This document shows positions 34,431 to 43,771 of a stretch of DNA of 64,000 nt, piece after piece. The stretch spans positions 62,001 to 126,000 of the forward strand of contig JAVJPW010000005.1 in NCBI GenBank assembly GCA_040217575.1, written 5' to 3'. Origin of the DNA: Pacificispira sp040217575 (lineage in GTDB: Bacteria; Pseudomonadota; Alphaproteobacteria; UBA8366; Aestuariispiraceae). The notes beneath the pieces were generated by a model, which was given only the letters and a program-made list of their open reading frames with translations, was not told the origin of the DNA and did no database searches. Each line of letters begins with the position of its first letter. Within the stretch, counting starts at the first letter, position 1. A program made the translations under genes and the position numbers.

Positions 34431-35276
34431 ATGTTCGCCGACATTGATAAAATCGCAATCGTAGCCGGGGAGGGACCACTTCCAATCCGACTGGCGGAAT
34501 CGCTGGTGTCACGGGGAAAGGAAGTGGCCGCCCTATGCATTGACGGGTACAGCAATCCGACCGATTTTACAGACATCTGCCCGGCAGAGGCATTTCGGCT
34601 GGGCAATGCAAAGCACGCGATCGGTATCCTAAAAGAACGCGATATTTCGAACCTTGTCCTTGTCGGGCGTATCAACCGTCCCACATGGCGCGATCTGCGC
34701 CCCGACTCATTGGCGATCCGAATTCTGGGGAGCGCGGCCCTGTCAGGTGGTGATGATGCGCTACTAAGGCGGGTTATTAAATACCTGGAACAGAAGGAAG
34801 GCCTGACTGTCTGGCCCATAACCGATATCCTGGAGGAACTCGTCGTCGGTCCGGGATTGCTGGGCGGCGTATCCGTTCCGGACGGCGCGCAGGAGGATAT
34901 CGCCCGCGGCGTGACCGTCCTGCGTGAAATGGGACCGTTGGATATCGGCCAGGCCGTGGTCTGCCAGCACGGGCTGGTTTTGGGCGTGGAAGCGGCGGAA
35001 GGCACCGACCGGTTGATTCGGCGTTGTGCAGACTACCGCAGGCCCGGTCGCGGTCCGGTGCTGGTAAAGTTGTCGAAGCCCGGGCAGATCGACAAGGCAG
35101 ACCTGCCGACCATCGGTCCGAATACAATCCTTGGGGCCGCGGAATCCAAATTCAGCGGCATCGTGGTCGAAGCTGAAAGGACACTGGTAGTGTCCCACGA
35201 AGAAACCATTCGGGAAGCCGATTCTAGGGGCCTCTTTATCCTGGCCATCGACAGCGCCGGCGATGGGCGGCAGTGA
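34431..35276 (+). CDS. lpxI: UDP-2,3-diacylglucosamine diphosphatase LpxI
   Basis: This 281-residue DUF1009/LpxI protein removes UMP from UDP-2,3-diacylglucosamine, doing the job of LpxH in alphaproteobacteria. It has an N-terminal 'KIAIVAGEGPLPIRLAESLV' and a C-terminal catalytic domain with 'DIGQAVVCQHGLVLGVEAAE', 'LVKLSKPGQIDKADLPTIGP' and the closing 'GLFILAID'. I chose the ATG at 34431 with GGGGG upstream; a TTG at 34410 overlapping lpxA is possible. Its last 14 bases overlap lpxB. Confidence 0.94.
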   Translation: MFADIDKIAIVAGEGPLPIRLAESLVSRGKEVAALCIDGYSNPTDFTDICPAEAFRLGNAKHAIGILKERDISNLVLVGRINRPTWRDLRPDSLAIRILGSAALSGGDDALLRRVIKYLEQKEGLTVWPITDILEELVVGPGLLGGVSVPDGAQEDIARGVTVLREMGPLDIGQAVVCQHGLVLGVEAAEGTDRLIRRCADYRRPGRGPVLVKLSKPGQIDKADLPTIGPNTILGAAESKFSGIVVEAERTLVVSHEETIREADSRGLFILAIDSAGDGRQ

Positions 35277-36468
35277 CGCCGTGCAACACTACTATGGCCC
35301 TATAAAGATATTCATCGTTGCGGGTGAAGCATCCGGCGACGCCTTGGGGGCGCGTTTGATGCAGGCACTGGGCCGCCTGACGGAACAGGGCGATGCCGCG
35401 GTGTTTGATGGGATTGGCGGGCCGGAAATGGAGGCGACGGGCCTTCGAAGCCGGTTTCCAATGTCCGAACTGTCGGTCGCCGGGCTGATCGAAGTGCTGC
35501 CGCACATCAGACGGCTGAGCCGGCGCATTGATGAAACGGTTGCCGCCGTTCGCACCTTCAAACCGGATGTACTGGTTACTATCGATTCACCCGGTTTTAG
35601 CAAGCGTCTGGCCGCGCGTTTGGGGACGACGGATTTCCCAAAGGTTCACTATGTCGCCCCGACCGTTTGGGCATGGCGGCCGAAGCGGGCTTTCAAGTTC
35701 AAGGCATTGTTTGACAGGTTGCTTTGCCTTCTTCCGTTTGAGCCGCCCTATTTCGAAGCCGTCGGGCTGGATGCACCGTTTGTCGGACATTCGGTGTTGG
35801 AATCCGGGGCTGACAAGGGCGATGGCGCCGCATTCAGAAACCGTCGCGGAATTTCTCCGGATTCAAAGGTAATTTGCGTGTTGCCCGGTTCCCGCAAGGG
35901 GGAGGCGACACGCCTGCTGCCGGTCTTTTGCGAAACCATCGCACGAATTGCGGAAGCCGCCACGGACGGGATCACCGTGGTCATGCCGCTGGTCCCGCAC
36001 CTGCGCGACCTCGTTGAAACAGCCGTTGCCGACTGGCAGGTTCCCGTTCATATCGTTACAGGGGGACATGGTGAGAAATACGACGCCATGGCGGCATCCA
36101 ATGTCGCGCTTGCCGCATCGGGGACCGTGTCACTGGAACTCGCCATGGCAAATGTACCGACAGTCGTGGCTTACCGGGTCAATCCGCTGACATATGAGAT
36201 TTTGAACAGGTTGATCTATTGCAAGTACGTCAATCTGATCAACCTTCTGGCGGATGATCGTATCGTCCCGGAATTGCTTCAGAAGGACTGTACGCCGAAC
36301 AGAATCGCACCGGTGCTGGAAAGTTTATTGGGAGAGGACGGACAGAAGCAGATTGCCCGGGCGGCGCAAATGGTAGCAACCCTTTCCCCGGCGGATGGGG
36401 TTGCCCCTTCGATGGCCGCCGCGCGCGCGGTATTGGAAACCGTCACGCGCGGCAAAGCCAAAAACTAG
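35263..36468 (+). CDS. lpxB: Lipid-A-disaccharide synthase
   Basis: This 401-residue GT19 glycosyltransferase joins 2,3-diacylglucosamine-1-phosphate to its UDP form. Motifs are 'IFIVAGEASGDALGARLMQ' at the N-terminus, 'VDSPGF'-type 'VTIDSPGFSKRLA', 'VAPTVWAWRP', 'LPGSRKGEATRLLPVF' and 'SGTVSLELAMANVPTVVAYR'. The ATG at 35263 lies inside lpxI (14-base overlap). The last gene of the lipid A block, its stop overlaps that of gltA on the other strand by four bases. Confidence 0.96.
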   Translation: MGGSDAVQHYYGPIKIFIVAGEASGDALGARLMQALGRLTEQGDAAVFDGIGGPEMEATGLRSRFPMSELSVAGLIEVLPHIRRLSRRIDETVAAVRTFKPDVLVTIDSPGFSKRLAARLGTTDFPKVHYVAPTVWAWRPKRAFKFKALFDRLLCLLPFEPPYFEAVGLDAPFVGHSVLESGADKGDGAAFRNRRGISPDSKVICVLPGSRKGEATRLLPVFCETIARIAEAATDGITVVMPLVPHLRDLVETAVADWQVPVHIVTGGHGEKYDAMAASNVALAASGTVSLELAMANVPTVVAYRVNPLTYEILNRLIYCKYVNLINLLADDRIVPELLQKDCTPNRIAPVLESLLGEDGQKQIARAAQMVATLSPADGVAPSMAAARAVLETVTRGKAKN

Positions 36469-37766
36469 CGCTTATCGATCGGAATAAAATCCAGCCGGTC
36501 GTCGCCGGTAAACAGCTGTCGCGGCCGGCCGATCTTCTGGCCGGGGTCGGCGATCATCTCGTTCCATTGTGCGACCCAACCGACCGTCCGCGCCAGGGCG
36601 AACAGAACGGTGAACATGCTGGTCGGGAACCCGATCGCTTTCAGAATGATGCCGGAATAGAAATCGACGTTCGGGAACAGCTTACGCTCCCGGAAGTAAT
36701 CGTCTTCCAGGGCAATCCGTTCCAGTTCCTGTGCGAGTTCCAGAAGCGGGTCCTGAACGCCCAGTTCCGCCAGCACCTCGTCGCAGCTCTTTTTCAGGAC
36801 ACCGGCGCGCGGGTCGTAGTTCTTGTAGACCCGGTGACCGAAACCCATCAGGCGGAAGGGATCGTTCTTGTCCTTCGCCTTTTCAAGGAATTCGGGGATA
36901 TTCTTCTTGTCTCCGATCTGTCCCAGCATGTTCAGAACGGCTTCGTTCGCGCCGCCATGTGCCGGTCCCCAGAGCGAAGAAATCCCGGCGGAGATACAGG
37001 CAAACGGATTGGCGCCCGACGAACCGGCGATGCGCACCGTCGATGTCGACGCGTTCTGTTCATGGTCCGCATGCAGGATGAAGATGCGGTCCATTGCACG
37101 TTCTACAGCGGGCGACAGGACATAATCCTCTGCCGGAACGCCGAAGGTCATTTGCATGAAATTCCCGGCGTAGCTGAGGTTGTTCCGCGGATACTGGAAC
37201 GGTTGGCCCACCGAATATTTATAAGCCATGGCGGCGATCGTCGGCATTTTCGCCACCAGGCGATGCGATGCGATCATCCGCTGTTCCGGATCGTTAATAT
37301 CCGTGGAGTCGTGATAGAAGGCGCTCAACGCGCCGACGACACCGACCATGATCGCCATCGGGTGCGCGTCACGGCGGAATCCGCGATAGAAGTTCATCAT
37401 CTGCTCATGCACCATCGTGTGATAGGTGATGGTGTGATTGAACTCCTTCAGTTCCTCCTTGGTCGGCAACTTCCCGCGAAGCAGCAGGTGGCAGACTTCA
37501 ATATAGTTGCAGTGTTCGGCCAGATCCTCGATCGAATAGCCCCGATGCAGCAGGACGCCCTTGTCACCGTCGATATAGGTGATCGCGCTGTCGCAGGACG
37601 CGGTCGACGTAAAACCGGGATCATAGGTGAAGTACCCGGTCTGCGCATATAGTTTGCGAATATCGATGACTTTGGGCCCGACGGATCCTTCGATAACGGG
37701 AAGCTCCCAGCTATCCCCGGTCGCGTTGTCCGTCAGCGTCATTGTTTGTTTCGGTGCGTCGGTCAT
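36465..37766 (-). CDS. gltA: Citrate synthase (type II)
   Basis: This 433-residue enzyme of the TCA cycle condenses oxaloacetate and acetyl-CoA. An N-terminal beta domain typical of the hexameric NADH-regulated type is followed by the catalytic part with 'ILHADHEQNASTSTVRIAGS', 'SLWGPAHGGANEAVLNML' and 'MGFGHRVYKNYDPRA', which carry the active-site histidines. The ATG at 37766 (MTDAPKQT) begins the family's N-terminus. A promoter candidate and a pair of 9-base direct repeats lie upstream. Confidence 0.96.
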   Translation of the reverse strand: MTDAPKQTMTLTDNATGDSWELPVIEGSVGPKVIDIRKLYAQTGYFTYDPGFTSTASCDSAITYIDGDKGVLLHRGYSIEDLAEHCNYIEVCHLLLRGKLPTKEELKEFNHTITYHTMVHEQMMNFYRGFRRDAHPMAIMVGVVGALSAFYHDSTDINDPEQRMIASHRLVAKMPTIAAMAYKYSVGQPFQYPRNNLSYAGNFMQMTFGVPAEDYVLSPAVERAMDRIFILHADHEQNASTSTVRIAGSSGANPFACISAGISSLWGPAHGGANEAVLNMLGQIGDKKNIPEFLEKAKDKNDPFRLMGFGHRVYKNYDPRAGVLKKSCDEVLAELGVQDPLLELAQELERIALEDDYFRERKLFPNVDFYSGIILKAIGFPTSMFTVLFALARTVGWVAQWNEMIADPGQKIGRPRQLFTGDDRLDFIPIDKR

Positions 37767-37786
37767 GATCGAATTCCACTCCCTAG

Positions 37787-37813
37787 CGTCTAAATCCAAT
37801 AGATCGTCTAAAT
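37787..37813. repeat. Pair of 9-base direct repeats in the gltA leader
   Basis: CGTCTAAAT occurs at 37787-37795 and again at 37805-37813, 18 bases apart, between the candidate -10 of gltA and its start codon. This placement suits a regulator-binding site. The regulator is unknown. Confidence 0.4.
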
Positions 37814-37822
37814 TTGGCGCGC

Positions 37823-37851
37823 ACAGTACCCTGTAATGACGCAGCGCACAA
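37823..37851 (-). promoter_or_regulatory. gltA: Candidate promoter of gltA
   Basis: On the minus strand TTGTGC (37851-37846) and TACTGT (37828-37823) are 17 bases apart, about 57 bases before the gltA ATG. Confidence 0.42.
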
Positions 37852-37904
37852 TAAGGCGAACTGTCGCGTTCAACGACATTGGCATTGCGAAAGGAAGGGG
37901 CCGC

Positions 37905-39305
37905 CTAACCCTCTGATGGAACGGCAGAAATTCGCCGCACACACTCTTCGCGGCCGAAAATCTGCATGATTTCCATCAGGTCCGGTGACGCATTGCTTCC
38001 GGTCAGCGCGCCGCGAATGGGCTGGGCAATCTTACCAAACCCCAGGCCCCTTTCTTCCGCAAACTTTCCGATGGCGTCGTGAATGGCCTCGCCCGTCCAG
38101 GGCTCAAGATCTGCCAGCACAGATGCTGCAAATTCCTTGGCCAGATTCGGCCCGTCGCCAGACAGCAATTTCGCGGCTTTCGGGTTTTCAAGCGGAAACT
38201 GCGGTGCTTCTGCATAGAAGCGGGCGTTTTCAACCAGTTCCGGTATTGTTGATGCCCGCTGTGTCAGACCGGCCATTCCGGCTTCCAGGCGTGACAGTAT
38301 CTCTTGATCTTTGGTTCCAAGCGCATCAGCGACCCGTGTCGCAAGGACCTTTGGGTCCGCCTCACGCAGGTAGTGCGCATTCAGGGATTCCAGCCGCTGG
38401 AAATCCATCCGGGAAGGGGAGCGGCCGACAGAATCCAGGTCGAACCATTCGATAGCCTGTGCTTCTGAAATGATTTCCTCATCGCCGTGGGACCACCCAA
38501 GTCGCAACAGGTAATTCTTCAGCGTTTGCGGCAGATAGCCCATTTCGCGATACTGTTCGACACCCAGGGCCCCGTGCCGTTTCGACAGTTTTGCGCCGTC
38601 CGGTCCGTGAATCAGCGGTATGTGTGCAAAGGCTGGAACGTCAAAGCCCGCACTGCGGAAAAGGTGATACTGGCGAAACGCATTTACCAGGTGATCATCG
38701 CCACGGATCACATGCGTTATTCCCATGTCGTGGTCGTCCACGACAACGGACAGCATATAGGTTGGCGTTCCGTCCGCACGCAGAAGGATGAAATCGTCCA
38801 GTTGGTCGTTTTCAATCGTAACTTCTCCCTGAACCAGATCGCGGATCGTGGTTGCCCCGCCATCGCGTGGCATGCGAATCCGAACCACCGGATCAACACC
38901 TTCCGGTGCCTCGTCCGGGCTACGGTCCCGCCAGGTCCCGTCATAAGGTGTCTTGCGGCCTTCGTCCTTCATGCGCTCGCGCATGGCGGCTAGCTCTTCT
39001 GGCGAACAATAGCAACGATAGGCGTGACCAGCCTCCAGCATCTGTTCTGCCACTTCGCGGTGACGCTCTAACCGTGACGATTGGAAGACGGGGTCTCCGT
39101 CGCCTTCCAGCCCCAACCAACTGAGGCCATCAAAAATCGCGTCTATGGCTTCCTGGGTAGACCGCTTGCGATCCGTATCTTCGATTCTCAGCCGGTACTG
39201 GCCGCCGTGATGACGGGCGAATAGATAGTTGAACAGCGCTGTCCTTGCGCCCCCGATATGCAGGAAACCGGTAGGCGACGGGGCAAAGCGGGTGACGACG
39301 GTCAT
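37905..39305 (-). CDS. gltX: Glutamyl-tRNA synthetase
   Basis: This 466-residue class I aminoacyl-tRNA synthetase has the HIGH-type motif in 'RFAPSPTGFLHIGGARTALF' and the KMSKS-type motif 'KLSKRHGA', followed by the helical anticodon-binding domain. 'YRCYCSPEEL' lacks the full zinc cysteine set of the E. coli enzyme. Many alphaproteobacteria have two gltX genes, one of which also charges tRNA-Gln, and I cannot tell which copy this is. The ATG at 39305 has AAAGGAAG upstream. It is divergent from comEC. Confidence 0.95.
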   Translation of the reverse strand: MTVVTRFAPSPTGFLHIGGARTALFNYLFARHHGGQYRLRIEDTDRKRSTQEAIDAIFDGLSWLGLEGDGDPVFQSSRLERHREVAEQMLEAGHAYRCYCSPEELAAMRERMKDEGRKTPYDGTWRDRSPDEAPEGVDPVVRIRMPRDGGATTIRDLVQGEVTIENDQLDDFILLRADGTPTYMLSVVVDDHDMGITHVIRGDDHLVNAFRQYHLFRSAGFDVPAFAHIPLIHGPDGAKLSKRHGALGVEQYREMGYLPQTLKNYLLRLGWSHGDEEIISEAQAIEWFDLDSVGRSPSRMDFQRLESLNAHYLREADPKVLATRVADALGTKDQEILSRLEAGMAGLTQRASTIPELVENARFYAEAPQFPLENPKAAKLLSGDGPNLAKEFAASVLADLEPWTGEAIHDAIGKFAEERGLGFGKIAQPIRGALTGSNASPDLMEIMQIFGREECVRRISAVPSEG

Positions 39306-39469
39306 GGCGTACTGGACTTCCTTTTGTTCGACCCGCAACTGGATTTCCCGCGGGACATTCAATGATGGCAGGGCGGATATACCCTATGTGAGGCGTTGAT
39401 TTCAAAGCCTCTTGTCAGGGAGATATTGTTCGAGACACTCTTTATGCGAGAATTAATTGGAGACCTGCA

Positions 39470-41653
39470 ATGGATGAGGAAAGGTTCTTTGCCGAGAACC
39501 GGCGCCCGTTTTCTTTCTTTGTCGCGGGTCGAAATGCCCTTGGTGCGGTCCAATCCGCGATGGTTGCCGAACGCGACCGCTGGGCGCTATGGGTGCCGGT
39601 TGCATTCGGATTCGGGATTTCGGTCTATTTTCTACTTCCGTTCGAACCTAACCGCAGTCACCTGTTCATCCTACTTTCGATTGCCATCGCTTTAGCGGTT
39701 ACCGGTGAACGACTGAGACACATTCAAACCTTGGCGGCGGCGCTCATCCTGGTCGCCATACTGGCCGGTACGGTTCTGATCTCCTTTCGCAGTGACTACG
39801 TCGCCGCCCCGCGAATAGACGGAACCGTGACGTTAAGCGGTCTTTCCGGTGTCGTGACATCGGTTGAAGCCTTCGCGGAAGGCCCACGCATCCAGCTGGA
39901 AGACCTCACTGCTGCCAATGCGTGGCGTGCCGGTGAGAACCTGCCGCGATCCGTGCGCGTACGACTACGGCGCGGGCAGGACGTTCCCCTGGTCGGGCAG
40001 AGAATATCATTGACGGCGCGGCTGTCCGAACCACCGCGACCTTCGATGCCAGGGGCCTATGATTTTGCCAGACGAGCCTGGTTTCAGTCGCTGGGCGGTG
40101 TCGGTTTTGCATTTACCGAGTGGCGGCCCGTTGTGAACGAGGCAGACAACATCGGATTTCACCGACACCTGGAATTCGGAATTGCAAGGACGCGCCATCA
40201 TATATCCAGCGAAATCCGCACCTCACTTCAGGGGAACGCCGGTGCCGTAGCGTCCGCCCTGTTCAGCGGCGACCGGGCACCGGTGCCTGAAACAGTGCTG
40301 GAAGATCTGCGTCGATCCGGGCTTGCGCATCTGCTGGCAATATCCGGCCTGCATGTCGGAATGGTCGCGCTGATCGTCTTTTTTGCCGTGCGCGGCGTGC
40401 TAGCCTGGAAATCAGGTTGGGCATTGGACAGGCCGATCAAGAAGTGGGCGGCGGCCGCGGCGCTTCTTGCCACTTTCGGATATCTGCTTCTTTCCGGTGC
40501 GACCGTTCCGACACAACGGGCCTTTCTGATGACCGGGGTGGTCCTGCTGGCGGTGCTGCTGGACCGTCAGGCGATTTCGATGCGCCTTGTCGCGATTGCC
40601 GCGATGGTTGTTCTGATTGTGCAGCCGGAAAGTGTCACGGGCGCCAGTTTCCAGATGTCCTTTGCCGCCGTTGTCGCACTGGTCGCCTTCTATGAGGCCA
40701 TGCCGGTTGCCGCCCTGCGGCGCGGGGGCGGACAGGATGGAAGGGGGCGGCTTTCCCGAACATTCTGGTATGCGGCCGCCGTATGTCTGACCACTTTGAT
40801 CGCAGGCGCCGCGACCGCACCCTTTGCCCTGCACCATTTCGGTCAGATCGCCCACTATTCCGTTTTGGCCAATCTGATTGCCATCCCAATCGTAACCTTC
40901 TGGGTGATGCCACTGGGGTTGCTTTCTCTGCTTGTTCTGCCCGTGGGACTGCATGATTTTCCCCTCTATCTTGCCGGGATGGGGATAGACGCTGTCCTTT
41001 TTATTGCCCGGTTTGTGGCCGATCTGCCGGGTGCAGTGGGCCGATTTCCCGCACTGACCGACTGGGGATTTGCAATGGTTGTCGGTGGCGGTCTTTGGAC
41101 TGCGATTTGGCGGCGGCGCTGGCGGTACCTTGGCGTTCTGCCCGTGGCGGGCGGTCTGCTATCCATCCATTTTCATGAGCCCCCCGTACTAATTCTGCAT
41201 GAAAGCGGAAATCAGGCAGCCGTCCTGTGGCAAGACGAGTTCTGGGTCGAATCGACACGTCGGGAACGATTTTCGCTGGATGTATGGGGACAACGAACAG
41301 GCCGCCCGATCGCGGGTGACATACAGGCACTTCGGAATCAGAGAAATTCACCGGTACGCTGCGACCCGCTTGGTTGTCTGGTTACGTTGCCGGGTGATGC
41401 TACGGGCGGGGCGCCCGTGCGCATTGCATTTGCGTACGACCCGCGCGCGCTTCATGCGGACTGTGGTCTTGCCGATGTGACCCGCGCGCCGGTGGTGCCG
41501 CATCCCGGCCTCTGTCAGGATCGTCTGATCATCAGCCCCGCCGATCTGGCAAGAAATGGCGCCCACGCGATTACCATCGGTCCGAACGGGCCTGAATTGC
41601 ACACGGTTGAAGATGGACGAAGAAACCGGCCCTGGAGTCGCTACGGTTCCTGA
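39470..41653 (+). CDS. comEC: ComEC/Rec2 family DNA-uptake channel protein
   Basis: This 727-residue protein starts with membrane helices and a DUF4131 OB-like region (about residues 60-220). The ComEC competence domain follows with many helices ('LLAISGLHVGMVALIVFFAV', 'LLLSGATVPTQRAFLMTGVV'). The last 180 residues occupy the place of the metallo-beta-lactamase-like domain but lack an HxHxDH motif, as is common in alphaproteobacteria. ComEC carries single-stranded DNA across the inner membrane during transformation. Whether this organism is competent cannot be judged here. It converges with lexA with a 6-base gap. Confidence 0.9.
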   Translation: MDEERFFAENRRPFSFFVAGRNALGAVQSAMVAERDRWALWVPVAFGFGISVYFLLPFEPNRSHLFILLSIAIALAVTGERLRHIQTLAAALILVAILAGTVLISFRSDYVAAPRIDGTVTLSGLSGVVTSVEAFAEGPRIQLEDLTAANAWRAGENLPRSVRVRLRRGQDVPLVGQRISLTARLSEPPRPSMPGAYDFARRAWFQSLGGVGFAFTEWRPVVNEADNIGFHRHLEFGIARTRHHISSEIRTSLQGNAGAVASALFSGDRAPVPETVLEDLRRSGLAHLLAISGLHVGMVALIVFFAVRGVLAWKSGWALDRPIKKWAAAAALLATFGYLLLSGATVPTQRAFLMTGVVLLAVLLDRQAISMRLVAIAAMVVLIVQPESVTGASFQMSFAAVVALVAFYEAMPVAALRRGGGQDGRGRLSRTFWYAAAVCLTTLIAGAATAPFALHHFGQIAHYSVLANLIAIPIVTFWVMPLGLLSLLVLPVGLHDFPLYLAGMGIDAVLFIARFVADLPGAVGRFPALTDWGFAMVVGGGLWTAIWRRRWRYLGVLPVAGGLLSIHFHEPPVLILHESGNQAAVLWQDEFWVESTRRERFSLDVWGQRTGRPIAGDIQALRNQRNSPVRCDPLGCLVTLPGDATGGAPVRIAFAYDPRALHADCGLADVTRAPVVPHPGLCQDRLIISPADLARNGAHAITIGPNGPELHTVEDGRRNRPWSRYGS

Positions 41654-41659
41654 AACAGG

Positions 41660-42355
41660 TCAGTATTTCCGCAACAGACCGACAAGACGCCCCTGCACGT
41701 TCACCTGATCCGGTCGATAGATCCGGGTTTCGTAGTGCGCATTGGCGGGTTCAAGCGCGACGCTTTCCCCCTTGCGCCGCAGGCGTTTCAACGTGACTTC
41801 CGCGCCTTCGACCAGGGCAACGACAATGTCGCCGTTGCCGGCATGTTCGGTCCGTTCGATCACGACCGTATCGCCATCCAGAATCCCGGCATCCACCATG
41901 GAATCGCCTTCGACTTCCAAAGCATAATGGTCGCCGCGCCCCAAAAGGGTCGCAGGCACATCTACCAGCATAGAATGGTCGCGCAATGCTTCAATCGGTG
42001 TGCCGGCGGCGATCCGCCCATAGAGGGACAATTGTACTGTATTGCCGCCACCGCGCATCATGGAGCGCCGGTTGCCGACTTCCTGCTGACGCAGCATTTC
42101 AACACGGCGATTGCGGATCGGAAGCTGTTCCGGTGCGGAATTTTCCGGCAGTCGCACCACCTCAAGTGCCCTGGCGCGGTTTGGCAGGCGGCGTAGAAAG
42201 CCGCGTTCTTCCAAACCGGTGATCAGACGGTGGATACCGGACTTGGACTTCAGATCAAGCGCTTCCTTCATTTCCTCGAAGGAAGGGGAGACGCCGGTTT
42301 CCTGAAGTCGTTCATGGACGAACATCAGGAGATCATATTGTTTCCGCGTCAGCAT
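41660..42355 (-). CDS. lexA: LexA repressor
   Basis: This 231-residue SOS repressor has an N-terminal winged helix-turn-helix ('FVHERLQETGVSPSFEEMKE', 'SGIHRLITGLEERGFLRRLP') and a C-terminal self-cleavage domain. The scissile pair is Ala117-Gly118 ('GRIAAGTPIEA'), with catalytic Ser152 ('EGDSMVDAGI') and Lys190 ('EVTLKRLRRK'). It is longer than E. coli LexA (202), as is normal for alphaproteobacteria. I chose the ATG at 42355 (MLTRKQYD) with AAAGGA upstream. moeA lies upstream on the same strand with a 179-base gap holding regulatory candidates. Confidence 0.96.
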   Translation of the reverse strand: MLTRKQYDLLMFVHERLQETGVSPSFEEMKEALDLKSKSGIHRLITGLEERGFLRRLPNRARALEVVRLPENSAPEQLPIRNRRVEMLRQQEVGNRRSMMRGGGNTVQLSLYGRIAAGTPIEALRDHSMLVDVPATLLGRGDHYALEVEGDSMVDAGILDGDTVVIERTEHAGNGDIVVALVEGAEVTLKRLRRKGESVALEPANAHYETRIYRPDQVNVQGRLVGLLRKY

Positions 42356-42427
42356 TTCATCATGTCCTTTCCGCCGGTGGAATTTCGTTGTTCTTGACCA
42401 TGCCCGACCGGAATCTGGTGCGGGAAT

Positions 42428-42488
42428 GTTCCGGCAATGTATTCCAAGTTCTTGTATATGGACTAATTTTGTTCGCATCCAGTGTCAA
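42428..42488 (-). promoter_or_regulatory. lexA: Candidate lexA promoter with degenerate SOS-box half-sites
   Basis: On the minus strand a perfect -35 TTGACA sits at 42488-42483; the -10 at the usual distance is poor. On the plus strand GTTC half-sites occur at 42428, 42448 and 42471. Two have partial second halves at the alphaproteobacterial spacing (GTTC-N7-GTAT at 42428-42442; GTTC-N7-GTGT at 42471-42485, overlapping the -35). No perfect GTTC-N7-GTTC is present. Confidence 0.3.
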
Positions 42489-42534
42489 GGGGTAAAATTA
42501 GAACATTTGATTTGGGAAACATTTCCGGCGCGCG

Positions 42535-43761
42535 TTAAAGCGCACCGACAACATTTGAAAACCGAATGATTTCAACGGTCTCTCCGGCAGCTGCCGGGGA
42601 AGCCCGCGCCGCACGGCGGATAAGGCAGTCGGCCGCGCACAGTCGGTGCAGCATGGAACTGTCCTGTTTGTCGAACCCTGTCGCGACCGGGACGCCATCT
42701 TCCCCGACGCGCAAAGTGCCACGAAGATATTCTTCGCGATTGTCGTTCTCAGGAAGCGGGGCGCCAAGACGGGCGTTTTCTATGGGAAGCGAACAGTCGG
42801 TCTGCCCCCCCAACTTTCGCAAGGCCGGGACGCCAAACAGGATGAAACATACGATTGCGGATACCGGATTGCCCGGCAATCCCAACATAGGCACCGGACG
42901 GTCACCATCGCCGAACATTCCAAACATCAACGGCTTTCCAGGCCGCATGGCGATTTTCCAGAAATCCAGAGACAGTCCGATTTCGGTGAGCGCGCTGCCG
43001 ACCAGATCATGCTTTCCGACCGATGCGCCTCCGGTCGTCAGCAACAAGTCGAACCCGGCCGCACTGGCTGCAATGTCCTTCAGCGTTTCCGCATCATCAT
43101 GGGCGACCGGAAGCAGGGTCGCTTCACCGCCGCAAGCCGCAACGCAAGCGGCAAGGGCAGGGCCATTCGAACTGACGATCTGTGATGGCCCAATGTCTTC
43201 ACCCGGCAGTACGATTTCGTCGCCGGTCGCCAGTATCGCCACGCGCGGCTTCCGAAAGACATCAATCCAGGGCCGATTCATCGCGGCCACCAGACCGATC
43301 GCCCGGGCATTCAGGGTGTCACCAGCGCGGATCAGCAAATCGCCTTCCCGGAAGTCCAGACCGGCCTTGCGCACATACCGGGCCGGGGGCACGCCTTCCA
43401 GCACCGTGATATCGGTTCCGTCCGCCCTTGTATCTTCCTGAATGACGATTGCGTCCGCCCCTTCGGGCAGGGGTGCGCCGGTGAAAATCCGTGCGCATTC
43501 GCCAGGGCCAATGGCCCGTTTGGCCTGGCCACCCGCAGCAATCTCCATCACCTGTTTCAGAGTGGTGGGAACATCCGACACATCCCGGCTGCGCACAGCG
43601 TATCCATCCATCGCGGATACGTCTGCCGGCGGCTGCGTACGCCGCGACGTCAGGTCTTGTGCAACGACGCGGCCAAGCCCTTGCAGGGCAGGGATGGTTT
43701 CCCGACCGACCGGGCGAAGGACATCCAGAATTCGATTTCTTGCCTCATCGACGGAAATCAT
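42535..43761 (-). CDS. moeA: Molybdopterin molybdotransferase MoeA
   Basis: This 408-residue enzyme inserts molybdate into adenylylated molybdopterin. N-terminal MoeA domains ('SMDGYAV'-type 'VSAMDGYAVRSRDVSD', 'RIFTGAPLPEGADAIVIQED') are followed by the molybdopterin-binding domain ('LLTTGGASVGKHDLVGSAL', 'RPGKPLMFGMFGD', 'GLPGNPVSAIVCF') and a C-terminal beta domain. The ATG at 43761 has GAAGG upstream and lies 10 bases after moaC. It could supply cofactor for the Cox-like hydroxylase at the left end of the window. Confidence 0.95.
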   Translation of the reverse strand: MISVDEARNRILDVLRPVGRETIPALQGLGRVVAQDLTSRRTQPPADVSAMDGYAVRSRDVSDVPTTLKQVMEIAAGGQAKRAIGPGECARIFTGAPLPEGADAIVIQEDTRADGTDITVLEGVPPARYVRKAGLDFREGDLLIRAGDTLNARAIGLVAAMNRPWIDVFRKPRVAILATGDEIVLPGEDIGPSQIVSSNGPALAACVAACGGEATLLPVAHDDAETLKDIAASAAGFDLLLTTGGASVGKHDLVGSALTEIGLSLDFWKIAMRPGKPLMFGMFGDGDRPVPMLGLPGNPVSAIVCFILFGVPALRKLGGQTDCSLPIENARLGAPLPENDNREEYLRGTLRVGEDGVPVATGFDKQDSSMLHRLCAADCLIRRAARASPAAAGETVEIIRFSNVVGAL

Positions 43762-43771
43762 GTCGTGGCCT

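Noticed and set aside
36567..37652. A 361-codon open frame on the plus strand over gltA
   Set aside because: It is antisense to citrate synthase, and its His/Arg/Gln-rich translation is not protein-like.
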